From positions 1 to 25,889 of the forward strand of contig DOKO01000092.1 in assembly GCA_003510825.1 (NCBI GenBank): a stretch of DNA of 25,889 bases, read 5' to 3'. The notes beneath the pieces were generated by a model. That model did no database searches. It was given only the letters and a program-made list of their open reading frames with translations, and was not told the origin of the DNA. This document shows positions 1 through 8,186 of this stretch, in pieces. This stretch comes from Stenotrophomonas sp. (GTDB taxonomy: Bacteria; Pseudomonadota; Gammaproteobacteria; Xanthomonadales; Xanthomonadaceae). Numbering within the stretch: position 1 is the stretch's first letter; every line of letters begins with the position of its first letter. Made by a program: the position numbers and the translations under genes.

Positions 1-1014
1 GATGCCTTCCCGGCCGCACCGGTGCTGGGCCGCGAACTGCCGGCCGACAGCCTGCTGGTGGTCAACCGCCCGGCCGAAGAACCGGGCCACGCGCTGGAAA
101 ACGCCTTCGACGATGACCCCAACACCTGGTTCCGCAGCGTGCGCAACCAGGCCGTGCGTACCGGTGCGCATGAGTGGGTGGTCGGCTTCGGCGAGCGGAA
201 GATGATCGACGGCATCGAGATCGCCCCGCGCAACGACAAGAACTGGAAGCACGGCCAGGTCCGCGACTACGAGGTCTACCTGGGCGACAGCAATGGCGAG
301 TGGGGCGAACCCATCGCGCGTGGCCGCCTGCAGTTGAAGGAAGGCGTGCAGCGCATCGACTTCCCGGCGCATGCCGGCCGCCTGCTGCGCTTCCGCGTGC
401 TGAGCGTGCAGAACCCCGAAGGCGACGGCGCCAGCAGCACCGATCCGATGGTCACCGCCGCACAGGGCAGCGCCCGCGCCTTCGATGCACTGCAGCCGCG
501 CGACGTCGGCCCGATCGCGCTGTCCACCTTCCACATCCTCGAACACCAGGAACCGGAGCGACCGGCCCGGCAGCAGTATCTCTCCGAGCTGCCGGTGCCG
601 GCCGCGCTGGCCAGCCAGGTCCGCGCCGACCAGTCGTTCCGTGGCGACGCCGGCCTGCGCATGAACGGCCTGCAGTTCCGCCGCGGCCTGGGCGTGGGTG
701 GCAACAGCCGCATCGACCTGCGCCTGCAGGGCGGCTGGAACCTGCTGCGCGCCGATCTCGGCATCGACGACGCCTGCCGCACCGCCGGGGGCCTGCAGTT
801 CCAGGTCTGGGGCGACGGCCGCCTGCTGTACGACAGCGGTCTGGTGAAGGCACCCGGCGTGGTCAAGCCGGAGCTGGACATCCGTGGTCTTTCCACCCTG
901 AGCCTGCGCACGCTGGGTGCGCAGGGCAGCCAACCCGCCCAGGTCTGCGCCAACTGGGCCAACGCCGTGCTGATCGGCCAGGAGGGCGACTCCGCCAGCA
1001 TCGTCGCCCCATGA
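1..1014 (+). CDS. C-terminal part of a secreted carbohydrate-active protein with discoidin-like and NPCBM domains (5' end outside window)
   Basis: The reading frame is open from base 1, so the start lies upstream; 337 codons are visible. Visible residues about 25-140 resemble an F5/8 type C (discoidin) carbohydrate-binding domain (DDDPNTWF, then a beta-sandwich-like stretch ending LLRFRVLSVQN). Residues about 195-330 match the NPCBM fold (RGLGVGG, LGIDD, VWGDGRLLYDSG, ANWANA), a module usually attached to extracellular glycoside hydrolases of the alpha-galactosidase and alpha-N-acetylgalactosaminidase type. No catalytic domain is visible, so the activity is unknown. The next genes on the same strand are a TonB-dependent receptor and a GH109-type enzyme, which suggests a role in breaking down an external glycan. 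The 131-bp gap to the receptor holds a weak hairpin at 1052-1071 without a T-run. The domain calls are fairly firm; a role as glycoside hydrolase is inference. Confidence 0.8.
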   Translation, partial: DAFPAAPVLGRELPADSLLVVNRPAEEPGHALENAFDDDPNTWFRSVRNQAVRTGAHEWVVGFGERKMIDGIEIAPRNDKNWKHGQVRDYEVYLGDSNGEWGEPIARGRLQLKEGVQRIDFPAHAGRLLRFRVLSVQNPEGDGASSTDPMVTAAQGSARAFDALQPRDVGPIALSTFHILEHQEPERPARQQYLSELPVPAALASQVRADQSFRGDAGLRMNGLQFRRGLGVGGNSRIDLRLQGGWNLLRADLGIDDACRTAGGLQFQVWGDGRLLYDSGLVKAPGVVKPELDIRGLSTLSLRTLGAQGSQPAQVCANWANAVLIGQEGDSASIVAP

Positions 1015-1145
1015 CCCCCACGTAACACCGCTCCTCCCCCGCCCATTCCGACCATGGCTCCAGAGCCGTGGCCCGGGAGCGTTTTGCCCGCCAATCGCTT
1101 TCGCGCCGCCCACCCGCCGCGCACCCCTGCCAGGAGAGAACCCCG

Positions 1146-4121
1146 ATGTTGCCCGCACGCCACCCCCGTCCGCCCTGTCGTTCCTTCGCCCCGCTCTCGC
1201 TGGCCATCGCCGGCGTGCTGCTGTCGATCGCCCTGCCTGCTGCCGCCCAGGACAGCAAGGACAACGCCACCGACCTGGCCCGCATCGAGGTCACCGGCTC
1301 CAATATCCGCCGCACCGATGTCGAAACCGCGTCCCCGGTGCAGGTCATCAGCAAGCAGGACATCCAGAACATGGGTGCGCGCACGCTGCTGCAGGTGCTG
1401 GACAACCTGCCGGCCGCGCGACCCGCGCAGCAGGATTCGCGCTCGCTGTTCACGGGTTCGGATGGCGCCTCGCAGGCCAACCTGCGTGGCCTGGGCGCGC
1501 AGGGCACGCTGGTGCTGTTGAACGGCCGCCGCCTCTCGTACTACGGCGCACCGGCGGGCTTCCAGACCCAGTTCGTCAACATCGATGCGATTCCGGCCGC
1601 GGCCATCGAACGCATGGAAGTGCTGACCGACGGCGCTTCGGCGGTGTACGGCACCGATGCGGTGGCCGGCGTCATCAACGTGATCACCAAGCGCAATTTC
1701 CAGGGCGCGGAGATCAACTTCACCAACGACACCTCCTCGCGCATCGATTCCTACGGCGAGCGCCAGGCCAGCATCACCGCCGGCTTCGGTGACCTGACCG
1801 AGAACCGCTTCAACGTCTATGGCGCGGTGAACATGTACCGCCGCGACGCGATTCCGCTCAGCGATTTCTACGACAAGCGCCCCAGCCAGTACTACGTCAA
1901 CAACCCCAACTACCTGACCAACCTGCGCCTGGGCGTGGGCAGCAAGCCGGGCCAGTTCAATCCGGGCACCTACTTCGCCTTCGATCCGGTCACCGGCCGC
2001 CGCGTGCAGGAAGCCGCACCGGGCTGCCAGAACGTGCTGCAGGGCCAGGCAGCCGGCCCCAGCTGCGTCTGGGAAACGTGGATGAACAACGAGATCGATG
2101 CGGGCGCCAAATCCGAGCGCAACACCGCCTACCTCAACGGTACCTTCCTGGTGGGCGACAACACCGAGATCTTCGCCGAGGCCACCTACACCGACATCGA
2201 CCTGCGCGCCAACGGCGGCACGCCGCGCACCTACGGCACCACCACCGGCAACCCGACCAGCTGGTTCTCGCGCGATACCGGCACCTCGGTCAACCAGTTC
2301 CTGTACCCGTACCTGGGCCCGAACAACGAATACAACCACGCCAGCCCCGAACTGAAGGCGATGATGGGCGGCGTGGTCGGCCTGCAGTACCTGCTGCAGG
2401 ATGCCGGTGCCAACTACTTCGGCCAGCGCAACACCGACCAGAGCTACCGCGTGCTGACCGGCGCGCGTGGCAACGTCGGCGACTGGAACTGGGAAACCGC
2501 GTTCGCGACCGCCGGCACGCACTCCACCACCTACCAGACCATCAACGTCAACCTGAAGGGCTTCGAGAAGGCCTTCGGTCCGTACTCGGTGGATCCGGGC
2601 ACCGGACGGGTCATCATTTCCGACCACCCGGCCTACAAGTTCGGCGAGATCAGCGAGGCCAACGCCGCGCTGATCCGCGAAGCCTTCCCGACCTTCGACA
2701 TCCAGTCGTGGACGCGCCTGCACACCCTGGACGGCAAGATCGAAGGCCCGCTGTTCCAGCTGCCCGCCGGTGAGATGCGCGCAGCGTTCGGCTTCAACGC
2801 CAGCCGTGAAACCTTCTACACCCCGGGCAACCCGGACGCCGCCGCCGGCCTGATCACCCAGCAGGGTGGCTCGTGGTTTGACGGCGCACGCAACACCTAT
2901 GCGCTGTTCTCCGAAACCGTTGCGCCGATCACCGACAAGCTGGAACTGGACGCGGCGCTGCGCGTGGACAAGTACCCGAACTTCAGCGCCAACGTCGCGC
3001 CGAAGATCGGCTTCAAGTACCAGGCCTTCAAGCAGCTGATGCTGCGCGGTACCTACTCCACCGGCTTCCGCGCACCCAGCCTGGCCGAGTCCGGCAGCGG
3101 TGGTGTGTTCGCCCAGCTGGGCGGCTACCGCGATGAGGTGCGCTGCGCCGAGACCAATGCCATCGCCGACCTGCTGCGGCAGTCGCAGCGTGCCGGTGAC
3201 GTGGACCTGGGCAAGAGCCTGGCCAACGTCGACTGCAGCCGCACCGTCGCCCGCATGACCCAGCCCAACCAGGACCTGAAGCCGGAAAAGGCCAAGATCG
3301 CCACCCTGGGCTTCGTCTACGAGCCGGCCAGCTGGCTGTCGGTGTCGGCGGACTACTGGTTCATCTACCGCAACAACGAGATCGTTGCGCCGGACTTCAG
3401 CCGTGACACCGACATCATCTCCTCCTCGCGCTCGCCGATTACCGATGCCGACCGCGCCAACCTGGCCCAGCTGGCGGCGATGTGTGCCGACCCGGCCAGC
3501 GGCGTGAGCTGCCCGGCGGTGCTGCCCGGCTACAGCGTAGGCAACGTGGCCAGCGTGGTGGGCCAGTACAAGAACCGCGGCAAGACCCTGGTCGACGGCT
3601 TCGACATCGATGCACGCAGCCGCTTCTCGCTGGGTGAATGGGGCGGGCTGAACGTGGGCCTGGCCGCCACCATCGCCAACCGCAACCGCTACTACATGGA
3701 TGATGAGAGCGGCTGGTACTACGGCGACGTGGTGGGCTACTACAACAACCCGCGCCTGCGCGCCACGCTCAACGCCGACTGGACCTACAAGCAGGTGACC
3801 ACCAGCATGTTCGTCAACTACGTGGGCGGCACCAAGTGGGCCCGCGACCGCGTGGATGAAGTGGACAACAACAAGGAGACCTGCACCGCCGGCTTCCTTG
3901 CCCTGGAGGCCAGCAAGTGCGATGGCGCACCGTCGTGGTGGACCGCCAACCTGAGCGTGACCTGGCGCCCGGACGACGCCTGGAACCTCAGCTTCACCGT
4001 CAAGAACCTGTTCGATCGCCTGCCGTTCTACGATCCGAACAGCTTCCTCGGCGATTCCAGCGACTACGCCACCATCTTCGGCCGCGGCTACAGTGTGACC
4101 GTCGGCTACCGGTTCAAGTAA
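1146..4121 (+). CDS. TonB-dependent outer membrane receptor
   Basis: A 991-residue outer membrane transporter. The start at 1146 is chosen because AGGAGAG lies 8-14 bases upstream and it gives a clean signal peptide (basic start, then LSLAIAGVLLSIALPAAAQ); an in-frame ATG at 1068 would add 26 poor residues. After the signal comes a TonB-box-like stretch (LARIEVTGSNIRR) and a plug domain at about residues 45-175 (SPVQVISKQDIQNMGA, LRGLGAQGTLVLLNGRR, EVLTDGASAVYGTDAVAGVINVI split across the plug). The rest is a 22-strand-type barrel with alternating aromatic residues, ending GYSVTVGYRFK, the usual aromatic C-terminal signature. Length is typical of glycan- or peptide-type receptors in Xanthomonas and Stenotrophomonas. 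The ligand cannot be read from sequence; the neighbouring carbohydrate-binding protein and GH109-type enzyme suggest an amino-sugar oligosaccharide. This is inference. Confidence 0.93.
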   Translation: MLPARHPRPPCRSFAPLSLAIAGVLLSIALPAAAQDSKDNATDLARIEVTGSNIRRTDVETASPVQVISKQDIQNMGARTLLQVLDNLPAARPAQQDSRSLFTGSDGASQANLRGLGAQGTLVLLNGRRLSYYGAPAGFQTQFVNIDAIPAAAIERMEVLTDGASAVYGTDAVAGVINVITKRNFQGAEINFTNDTSSRIDSYGERQASITAGFGDLTENRFNVYGAVNMYRRDAIPLSDFYDKRPSQYYVNNPNYLTNLRLGVGSKPGQFNPGTYFAFDPVTGRRVQEAAPGCQNVLQGQAAGPSCVWETWMNNEIDAGAKSERNTAYLNGTFLVGDNTEIFAEATYTDIDLRANGGTPRTYGTTTGNPTSWFSRDTGTSVNQFLYPYLGPNNEYNHASPELKAMMGGVVGLQYLLQDAGANYFGQRNTDQSYRVLTGARGNVGDWNWETAFATAGTHSTTYQTINVNLKGFEKAFGPYSVDPGTGRVIISDHPAYKFGEISEANAALIREAFPTFDIQSWTRLHTLDGKIEGPLFQLPAGEMRAAFGFNASRETFYTPGNPDAAAGLITQQGGSWFDGARNTYALFSETVAPITDKLELDAALRVDKYPNFSANVAPKIGFKYQAFKQLMLRGTYSTGFRAPSLAESGSGGVFAQLGGYRDEVRCAETNAIADLLRQSQRAGDVDLGKSLANVDCSRTVARMTQPNQDLKPEKAKIATLGFVYEPASWLSVSADYWFIYRNNEIVAPDFSRDTDIISSSRSPITDADRANLAQLAAMCADPASGVSCPAVLPGYSVGNVASVVGQYKNRGKTLVDGFDIDARSRFSLGEWGGLNVGLAATIANRNRYYMDDESGWYYGDVVGYYNNPRLRATLNADWTYKQVTTSMFVNYVGGTKWARDRVDEVDNNKETCTAGFLALEASKCDGAPSWWTANLSVTWRPDDAWNLSFTVKNLFDRLPFYDPNSFLGDSSDYATIFGRGYSVTVGYRFK

Positions 4122-4139
4122 TTCCGTTCGTGTGACCCT

Positions 4140-4165
4140 GGTGCGCCGGTCGTGGCCGGCGCACC
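4140..4165 (+). other. Intercistronic hairpin between receptor gene and GH109-type gene
   Basis: A perfect 10-bp inverted repeat (4140-4149 with 4156-4165, 6-base loop) lies between the receptor stop codon and the Shine-Dalgarno of the next gene. No T-run follows, so it is more likely an mRNA-stability or attenuating hairpin than a strong terminator. Confidence 0.5.
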
Positions 4166-4186
4166 TTCAAGAGGAGAGTGTTTGCC

Positions 4187-5542
4187 ATGAAGCGTAGGGA
4201 GTTCATCGCGGCCAGTGCCGCCGTCGCCGCCAGCAGCCTGCTGCCGCAGACGCCCGCCTGGGCGGCAGGGCGCAAGGTGCGCCTGGCCATGATCGGTACC
4301 GGCATGCGTGGCCTGGTGCTGCTGAAGGAGCTGGTGCGCCGGGACGACGTGGAGGTGGTCGCGCTGTGCGACATCGAGCCGATCATGCTCGGCCGGGGCG
4401 TGGAAATGGTGACCAAGGCCGGCAAGCCCGCGCCGAAGGCCTATGGCCAGGACCGCGACATCAACGCGTGGAAGCGCCTGCTGGAACAGAAGGGCATCGA
4501 TGGCGTGATCATCGCCACGCCGTGGCAGTACCACGCGCCGATGGCGATTGCCGCGATGCAGGCCGGCGTTGCCGTGGGCTGCGAAGTGGTGGCCGGCATC
4601 ACCCTGCAGGACCACTGGGATGTGCTGAAGACCCAGCTCGACACCGGCACCCCGTACATGCTGCTGGAGAACGTCTGCTACCGCCGCGACGTGATGGCCG
4701 CGCTGCAGATGGTGCGGCAGGGCCTGTTCGGCGAACTGGTGCACCTGCAGGCGGGCTACCAGCATGACCTGCGCGGGGTGAAGTTCAACTCCGGCGATCC
4801 CAACCAGCCCTACGACAGCGGCGTGGAATTCGGCCCCAAGGGCTGGAGCGAAGCGCGCTGGCGCACCGAGCATTCGGTGCAGCGCAATGGCGAGCTGTAC
4901 CCCAGCCACGGCATCGGCCCGTGCGCGATGTACACCGGCATCAACCGCGGCAACCGCTTCACCCACATCAACGCGTTCGCCAGCAAGGCGCGCGGCCTGC
5001 ACGAGTACACGGTGGCCAAGAGTGGCGGCACCACCCACCCCAGCACCAAAGTGAAGTTCAAGCTGGGCGACATCGTCACCACCACCCTGGCCTGCGAGAA
5101 CGGCGAGACCATCATCCTGCAGCACGACACCTCGCTGCCGCGCCCGTACTCGCTGGGCTTCCGCGTGCAGGGCACCAAGGGCCTGTGGATGGACGTGAAC
5201 CATTCGATCCACATCGAAGGCCGCAGCCCGCCGCACCAGTGGGAAGAGTTCAAGACCTACCAGGACCAGTACGAACACCCGCTGTGGAAGCAGAACGCAG
5301 ACACCGCGGCCAGCGCCGGCCACGGTGGCATGGACTGGTTCGTCATCCACGCCTTCGTGGAAGCGCTGAAGGCCAAGGCGCCGATGCCGATCGACATCTA
5401 CGATGCGGTGACCTGGAGCGCGATCACGCCGCTGTCCGAGCAGTCGATCGCCAACAGTTTCCAGACGCTGGAATTCCCGGATTTCACCGCCGGCGCGTGG
5501 AAGCAGCGCAAGCCGATCTTCGCGTTCGACGGCAAGTACTGA
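4187..5542 (+). CDS. Tat-exported Gfo/Idh/MocA-family enzyme, glycoside hydrolase family 109 type (alpha-N-acetylgalactosaminidase)
   Basis: A 451-residue protein. The ATG at 4187 is preferred over a GTG at 4178 because AGGAG ends about 10 bases before it. The N-terminus MKRREFIAAS followed by an alanine-rich stretch and AWA is a twin-arginine signal, fitting export of a folded, cofactor-bound enzyme. A Rossmann segment follows (LAMIGTGMRG), then features I recognise from GH109 enzymes: STPWQYHAPMAI-like text (here ATPWQYHAPMAI), LLENVCYRRDVM, RNGELYPSHGIGP, NINRGNRF-like text (here GINRGNRF), QHDTSLPRPYS, HPLW, GGHGGMDW-like text (here GHGGMDWF), and LSEQSIANS with FPDFTAGAW near the end. 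GH109 enzymes use NAD-dependent redox chemistry to remove terminal alpha-GalNAc, for example from blood-group A antigen. The family call is strong; the exact substrate is not proven. Other Gfo/Idh/MocA oxidoreductase functions are the alternative. Confidence 0.88.
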   Translation: MKRREFIAASAAVAASSLLPQTPAWAAGRKVRLAMIGTGMRGLVLLKELVRRDDVEVVALCDIEPIMLGRGVEMVTKAGKPAPKAYGQDRDINAWKRLLEQKGIDGVIIATPWQYHAPMAIAAMQAGVAVGCEVVAGITLQDHWDVLKTQLDTGTPYMLLENVCYRRDVMAALQMVRQGLFGELVHLQAGYQHDLRGVKFNSGDPNQPYDSGVEFGPKGWSEARWRTEHSVQRNGELYPSHGIGPCAMYTGINRGNRFTHINAFASKARGLHEYTVAKSGGTTHPSTKVKFKLGDIVTTTLACENGETIILQHDTSLPRPYSLGFRVQGTKGLWMDVNHSIHIEGRSPPHQWEEFKTYQDQYEHPLWKQNADTAASAGHGGMDWFVIHAFVEALKAKAPMPIDIYDAVTWSAITPLSEQSIANSFQTLEFPDFTAGAWKQRKPIFAFDGKY

Positions 5543-5561
5543 TCCGCCCCCTGATCTGACG

Positions 5562-5584
5562 GTAGCGCCGGGCCATGCCCGGCG
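5562..5584 (+). repeat. GTAG-headed palindrome, SMAG/REP-like element
   Basis: GTAG at 5562-5565 is followed by a perfect 8-bp stem (5566-5573 with 5577-5584) around a CAT loop. The GTAG head plus GC-rich short stem is the layout of Stenotrophomonas SMAG (REP-type) elements. It sits 20 bases past the GH109-type stop codon and may also protect or end that transcript. Confidence 0.65.
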
Positions 5585-5639
5585 TTGCTGTTTCTGCCTG
5601 CACTACACTACGGCCCACCCCACCGGCGGAGCCCAACCC

Positions 5640-6335
5640 ATGGCATGGCAGAAGATCATCGACCTGCCGGACCAGCGTTTCATCGATCCGTATGGCATCG
5701 AGTATTGGCGCGTCCACGACGGCCAGGTCTTCCACCAGGGGCGGTTGCTGCGCAAGGCCGACGCGGCCAGTTTCGAGTTCATGCCGGCGCACCACTTCAT
5801 CGGTCGCGATGCACATGCGGTCTACCACGCGTGGACGCGGCTGCCTGCCATTGATCGAGACAGCTTCCGCCAGTGCGGCGCGTACTGGTTGGATGACCAC
5901 GCCGTCTACTTCGAGTACGAGACTTCGCTGAAGGCGCTGCCCGGGGCGGAGTGCACGACGTTCCGTGATCTCGGTGGTGGCTATGGCGCCGATAGCGAGG
6001 GGGGCTGGTACTGCGGCCGGCGGATGAAGCACTGCCGGCGTGGTGACCTGTTGCAGGGCGTGCCGCAGGAGCCGCTGTACGCCTTCGATGACAGCAACGT
6101 CTACTGCGATGGGAAGCCGCTGCCCGGGGTGGATCGCGCGCGCTGGCGGCTGCTGGGCGGGTACTTCTCGGGCGATGGCAGCCGGGTCTACCACCTGGAG
6201 CGGAAGCTGCCGCGGGTGGATGCGGCAACGTGGCGTTGGCTGGAGGGGAGCTGGTCGCGGGATGCGACGCAGTTGTTCACCATGCATCTGCTGGAGAAGG
6301 ATGCCGGGGTGCGGGCGCTGCACGGGTTTGAGTGA
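5640..6335 (+). CDS. DKNYY-repeat family protein
   Basis: A 231-residue protein starting at an ATG preceded by a GGCGGAG Shine-Dalgarno about 9 bases upstream. It has no signal peptide or membrane segment. Several repeats follow the DKNYY pattern, in which an aspartate is followed by a short aromatic stretch and then a G..LP.VD..T/R(F/W) unit: RDAHAVYHAWTRLPAIDRD, DDSNVYCDGKPLPGVD and GDGSRVYHLERKLPRVD. The protein is rich in Tyr and Trp. DKNYY proteins are common in proteobacteria, often near contact-dependent or toxin-linked genes, but have no established biochemical role. Here there is no toxin or secretion gene next to it, so I assign no function. The upstream gene is separated by a palindrome, so this is probably its own transcript. 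Confidence 0.82.
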   Translation: MAWQKIIDLPDQRFIDPYGIEYWRVHDGQVFHQGRLLRKADAASFEFMPAHHFIGRDAHAVYHAWTRLPAIDRDSFRQCGAYWLDDHAVYFEYETSLKALPGAECTTFRDLGGGYGADSEGGWYCGRRMKHCRRGDLLQGVPQEPLYAFDDSNVYCDGKPLPGVDRARWRLLGGYFSGDGSRVYHLERKLPRVDAATWRWLEGSWSRDATQLFTMHLLEKDAGVRALHGFE

Positions 6336-6343
6336 CGGGCGCG

Positions 6344-6380
6344 GGCGGCCGAGCCGCCGAGCGGTGGGGCTCCGGGAGCC
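6344..6380 (+). terminator. Pair of GC-rich hairpins after the DKNYY gene, possible terminator
   Basis: Two tight inverted repeats follow the stop codon within 45 bases: 6344-6349 with 6353-6358, and 6368-6373 with 6375-6380. Neither has a clear T-run, so termination is only a guess. Confidence 0.3.
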
Positions 6381-6450
6381 GTGGTGTTGCTTAGGGGGAA
6401 CATCCTGCTGTGAGGCAAGGTCTGCAAGGGCAGACAGGAGCAGGGAAAGA

Positions 6451-6527
6451 TGGCGCGCCCGGAGGGATTCGAACCCCCGACCAATGGCTTCGGAAGCCAC
6501 TACTCTATCCGGCTGAGCTACGGGCGC
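6451..6527 (-). tRNA. tRNA-Arg(CCG)
   Basis: Read on the minus strand from 6527, the sequence folds as a cloverleaf of 77 bases: acceptor GCGCCCG pairs with CGGGCGC, a D-loop AGCTCAGCCGGATAGAG, an anticodon stem TGGCT/AGCCA region with loop TTCCGAA, and a T-loop GGTTCGAATCC. The anticodon is CCG, reading the arginine codon CGG. Discriminator G is followed by an encoded CCA (6451-6453). The gene lies at the edge of the low-GC polysaccharide locus, and tRNA genes are common integration sites. I did not find a second copy of its 3' end in the window. Confidence 0.96.
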
Positions 6528-6680
6528 GTTGTAGACCGTCGCCCTGGAAACGTGCTGGGGCGGGCATCACGACACCCGGAGGGCGGCGTGAGGAAGGCAT
6601 TCTATCTGGTTTCCCCCCATAAATCTCAACCCACCCGTCCGCAGGCCGGCCGGGGCCCAAATGGGGCCGAGGTCGTCTGC

Positions 6681-6686
6681 TAAAAT
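6681..6686 (+). promoter_or_regulatory. Candidate -10 box upstream of fcl
   Basis: TAAAAT lies 35 bases before the fcl ATG. No good -35 box is seen at the right distance (CAAATG at 6658-6663 is a poor match), so this is only a candidate. Confidence 0.3.
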
Positions 6687-6720
6687 TCGCCTCCTGACTC
6701 AGCAGTTGAACGGAAAGGGC

Positions 6721-7665
6721 ATGGACAAGCACGATAAGATTTTTGTCGCAGGACACCGGGGACTGGTGGGTGGAGCCGTGGTGCGTCGTTTGCAGGCATT
6801 GGGTTATGACAACCTCTTGCTTGCAGGGCGCGAGCGCGTCGATCTCAGGGATCGCGCGTCGGTCGAAGCGCTGTTCGAGGCGGAGAAGCCGGCAATCGTC
6901 ATCCTGGCTGCGGCCAAGGTAGGCGGCATCCATGCAAACGATGCGTACCCTGCCGAATTCCTGTTTGAGAACCTGCAGATCCAGAACAACGTGATCGACG
7001 CAGCGTACCGTCATGGTGCCAAGAAGCTGACTTTCCTCGGTTCGTCGTGCATCTATCCCAAGTTCGCCGAGCAGCCCATCCGCGAGGATTCGCTGCTGAC
7101 CGGAGGCCTGGAGCCTACGAACGAGTGGTATGCGATCGCAAAGATTGCGGGCATCAAGATGTGCCAGGCTTATCGCAAGCAGTATGGATTCAACGCGATC
7201 AGCCTGATGCCGACCAATCTTTATGGGCCGGGCGACAACTTCGATCTGCAGAACTCACATGTGCTTCCGGCGCTTCTGCGGAAGTTCCATGAAGCCGCTG
7301 AGCGCGGTGACAGCGAGGTCGTCATGTGGGGTACGGGGACGCCACGCCGTGAGTTCCTCCATGTAGACGACATGGCAGCCGCAACGGTCTATCTGACTGA
7401 GACCTATGAAGGCTCGGACATCGTCAATGTTGGTGTCGGTGATGACATCAGCATTCGCGAGCTTGCGGAGCTGGTGAAGGACGTTACAGGTTTCAAGGGC
7501 GAAATCCGCAATGACACCAGCAAGCCGGATGGCACCCCGCGCAAGCTGCTGGACGTCTCACGGTTGAATGGATTGGGCTGGAAGGCTTCGATCGAGCTTC
7601 GGGAAGGCGTCGAACAGACGTATCGCTGGTTCCTCGACAACCAAGGGCGCCTGCGCGCCGCCTGA
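6721..7665 (+). CDS. fcl: GDP-L-fucose synthase
   Basis: This enzyme epimerises and reduces GDP-4-keto-6-deoxymannose with NADPH to give GDP-L-fucose, the second step after Gmd. The 314-residue protein starts at 6721, preceded by GGAAAGG; an in-frame ATG at 6661 would add 20 residues that do not match the family. The nucleotide-binding motif is VAGHRGLVGG, the active-site region is GSSCIYP, and the SDR catalytic pair is Tyr137 and Lys141 (NEWYAIAK). Further family text: PTNLYGPGDNFD, and GTGTPRREFLHVDDMA. Length equals the usual 310-325. It stands alone on +, convergent with the operon that holds gmd at its far end, which is unusual because gmd and fcl are normally adjacent. Its GC is lower than that of the flanking housekeeping genes. 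Confidence 0.95.
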   Translation: MDKHDKIFVAGHRGLVGGAVVRRLQALGYDNLLLAGRERVDLRDRASVEALFEAEKPAIVILAAAKVGGIHANDAYPAEFLFENLQIQNNVIDAAYRHGAKKLTFLGSSCIYPKFAEQPIREDSLLTGGLEPTNEWYAIAKIAGIKMCQAYRKQYGFNAISLMPTNLYGPGDNFDLQNSHVLPALLRKFHEAAERGDSEVVMWGTGTPRREFLHVDDMAAATVYLTETYEGSDIVNVGVGDDISIRELAELVKDVTGFKGEIRNDTSKPDGTPRKLLDVSRLNGLGWKASIELREGVEQTYRWFLDNQGRLRAA

Positions 7666-7677
7666 GGTCTTGGATGG

Positions 7678-7705
7678 AAGGGCCAGCGTTCGCTGGCCCT
7701 TTTTC
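7678..7705 (+). terminator. Rho-independent terminator of fcl
   Basis: A perfect 10-bp stem (7678-7687 with 7692-7701), GTTC loop, and a T-run (7700-7704) sit 13 bases after the fcl stop. It lies between the convergent ends of fcl and gmm; on the minus strand the T-run is missing but the hairpin remains. Confidence 0.88.
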
Positions 7706-8186
7706 ATTTGCGGGCGTATGCCTGGGTATTGGGGTGGATCGAGGCATCGGACAAAGCATCTTCTGCCGTTACCCAGCGGTACTCAGCATGCTGTTCCTCC
7801 GGCAGAGCCATTCCCGCGGGATCCACGCTGATGGAGTAGGCCAGCACCACGTAGTGTGTACCTGCATCCGATGCTCCGGTGAAGTCCTCGGCGTAGAAGT
7901 GCTCATACACGCCAACGAAGGTGGCTTCGCTGATCTCCAGCGATTGCCCGAGCTCAGCCAGAGTCAGCCTGCGGAATGCCTGGCTGAGGTTCTCGCCTTT
8001 GCGGATGCGTCCACCCGGCGCAAACCAGAATCCGCGTGCAGGTTCATTGGTGCGCAACCCCACAAGCATGCGTTGCCGTGGATCCATGACCAGAAGATCG
8101 ATCGACACAAGAGGTGTGTCCCGAACGACGGCCTTGAAGTCAGCTGCACTCAAGTGCCGTGGTGGAAGCTCGGTCAAGTGGGTCAT
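7704..8186 (-). CDS. gmm: GDP-mannose mannosyl hydrolase (atypical Nudix enzyme)
   Basis: A 160-residue protein, the same size as Escherichia coli Gmm, which hydrolyses GDP-mannose to GDP and mannose and may tune the GDP-mannose/GDP-fucose supply. Start at 8186 gives MTHLTELPPRHLSAADF; its ATG overlaps the stop of the upstream gene as ATGA, so translation is probably coupled. The altered Nudix box reads GGRIRKGENLSQAFRRL followed by TLAELG, lacking the REUXEE core of normal Nudix enzymes, which is the hallmark of this family. LVGLRTNEPARGFWFAPGG and the VYEHFY region also match. It is the last gene of the minus-strand operon. A longer in-frame extension upstream to 8417 overlaps the neighbouring gene and is rejected. 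Confidence 0.93.
   Translation of the reverse strand: MTHLTELPPRHLSAADFKAVVRDTPLVSIDLLVMDPRQRMLVGLRTNEPARGFWFAPGGRIRKGENLSQAFRRLTLAELGQSLEISEATFVGVYEHFYAEDFTGASDAGTHYVVLAYSISVDPAGMALPEEQHAEYRWVTAEDALSDASIHPNTQAYARK

Noticed and set aside
276..2723. An 815-codon minus-strand frame opposite the receptor gene
   Set aside because: It is an open shadow frame caused by high GC; it spans two real genes on +, is rich in Val/Ala/Gly/Arg/His and has no recognisable domain.
6420..6435. Inverted repeat GTCTGC/GCAGAC downstream of the tRNA on the minus strand as its terminator
   Set aside because: Only six pairs and no T-run follows on the minus strand.
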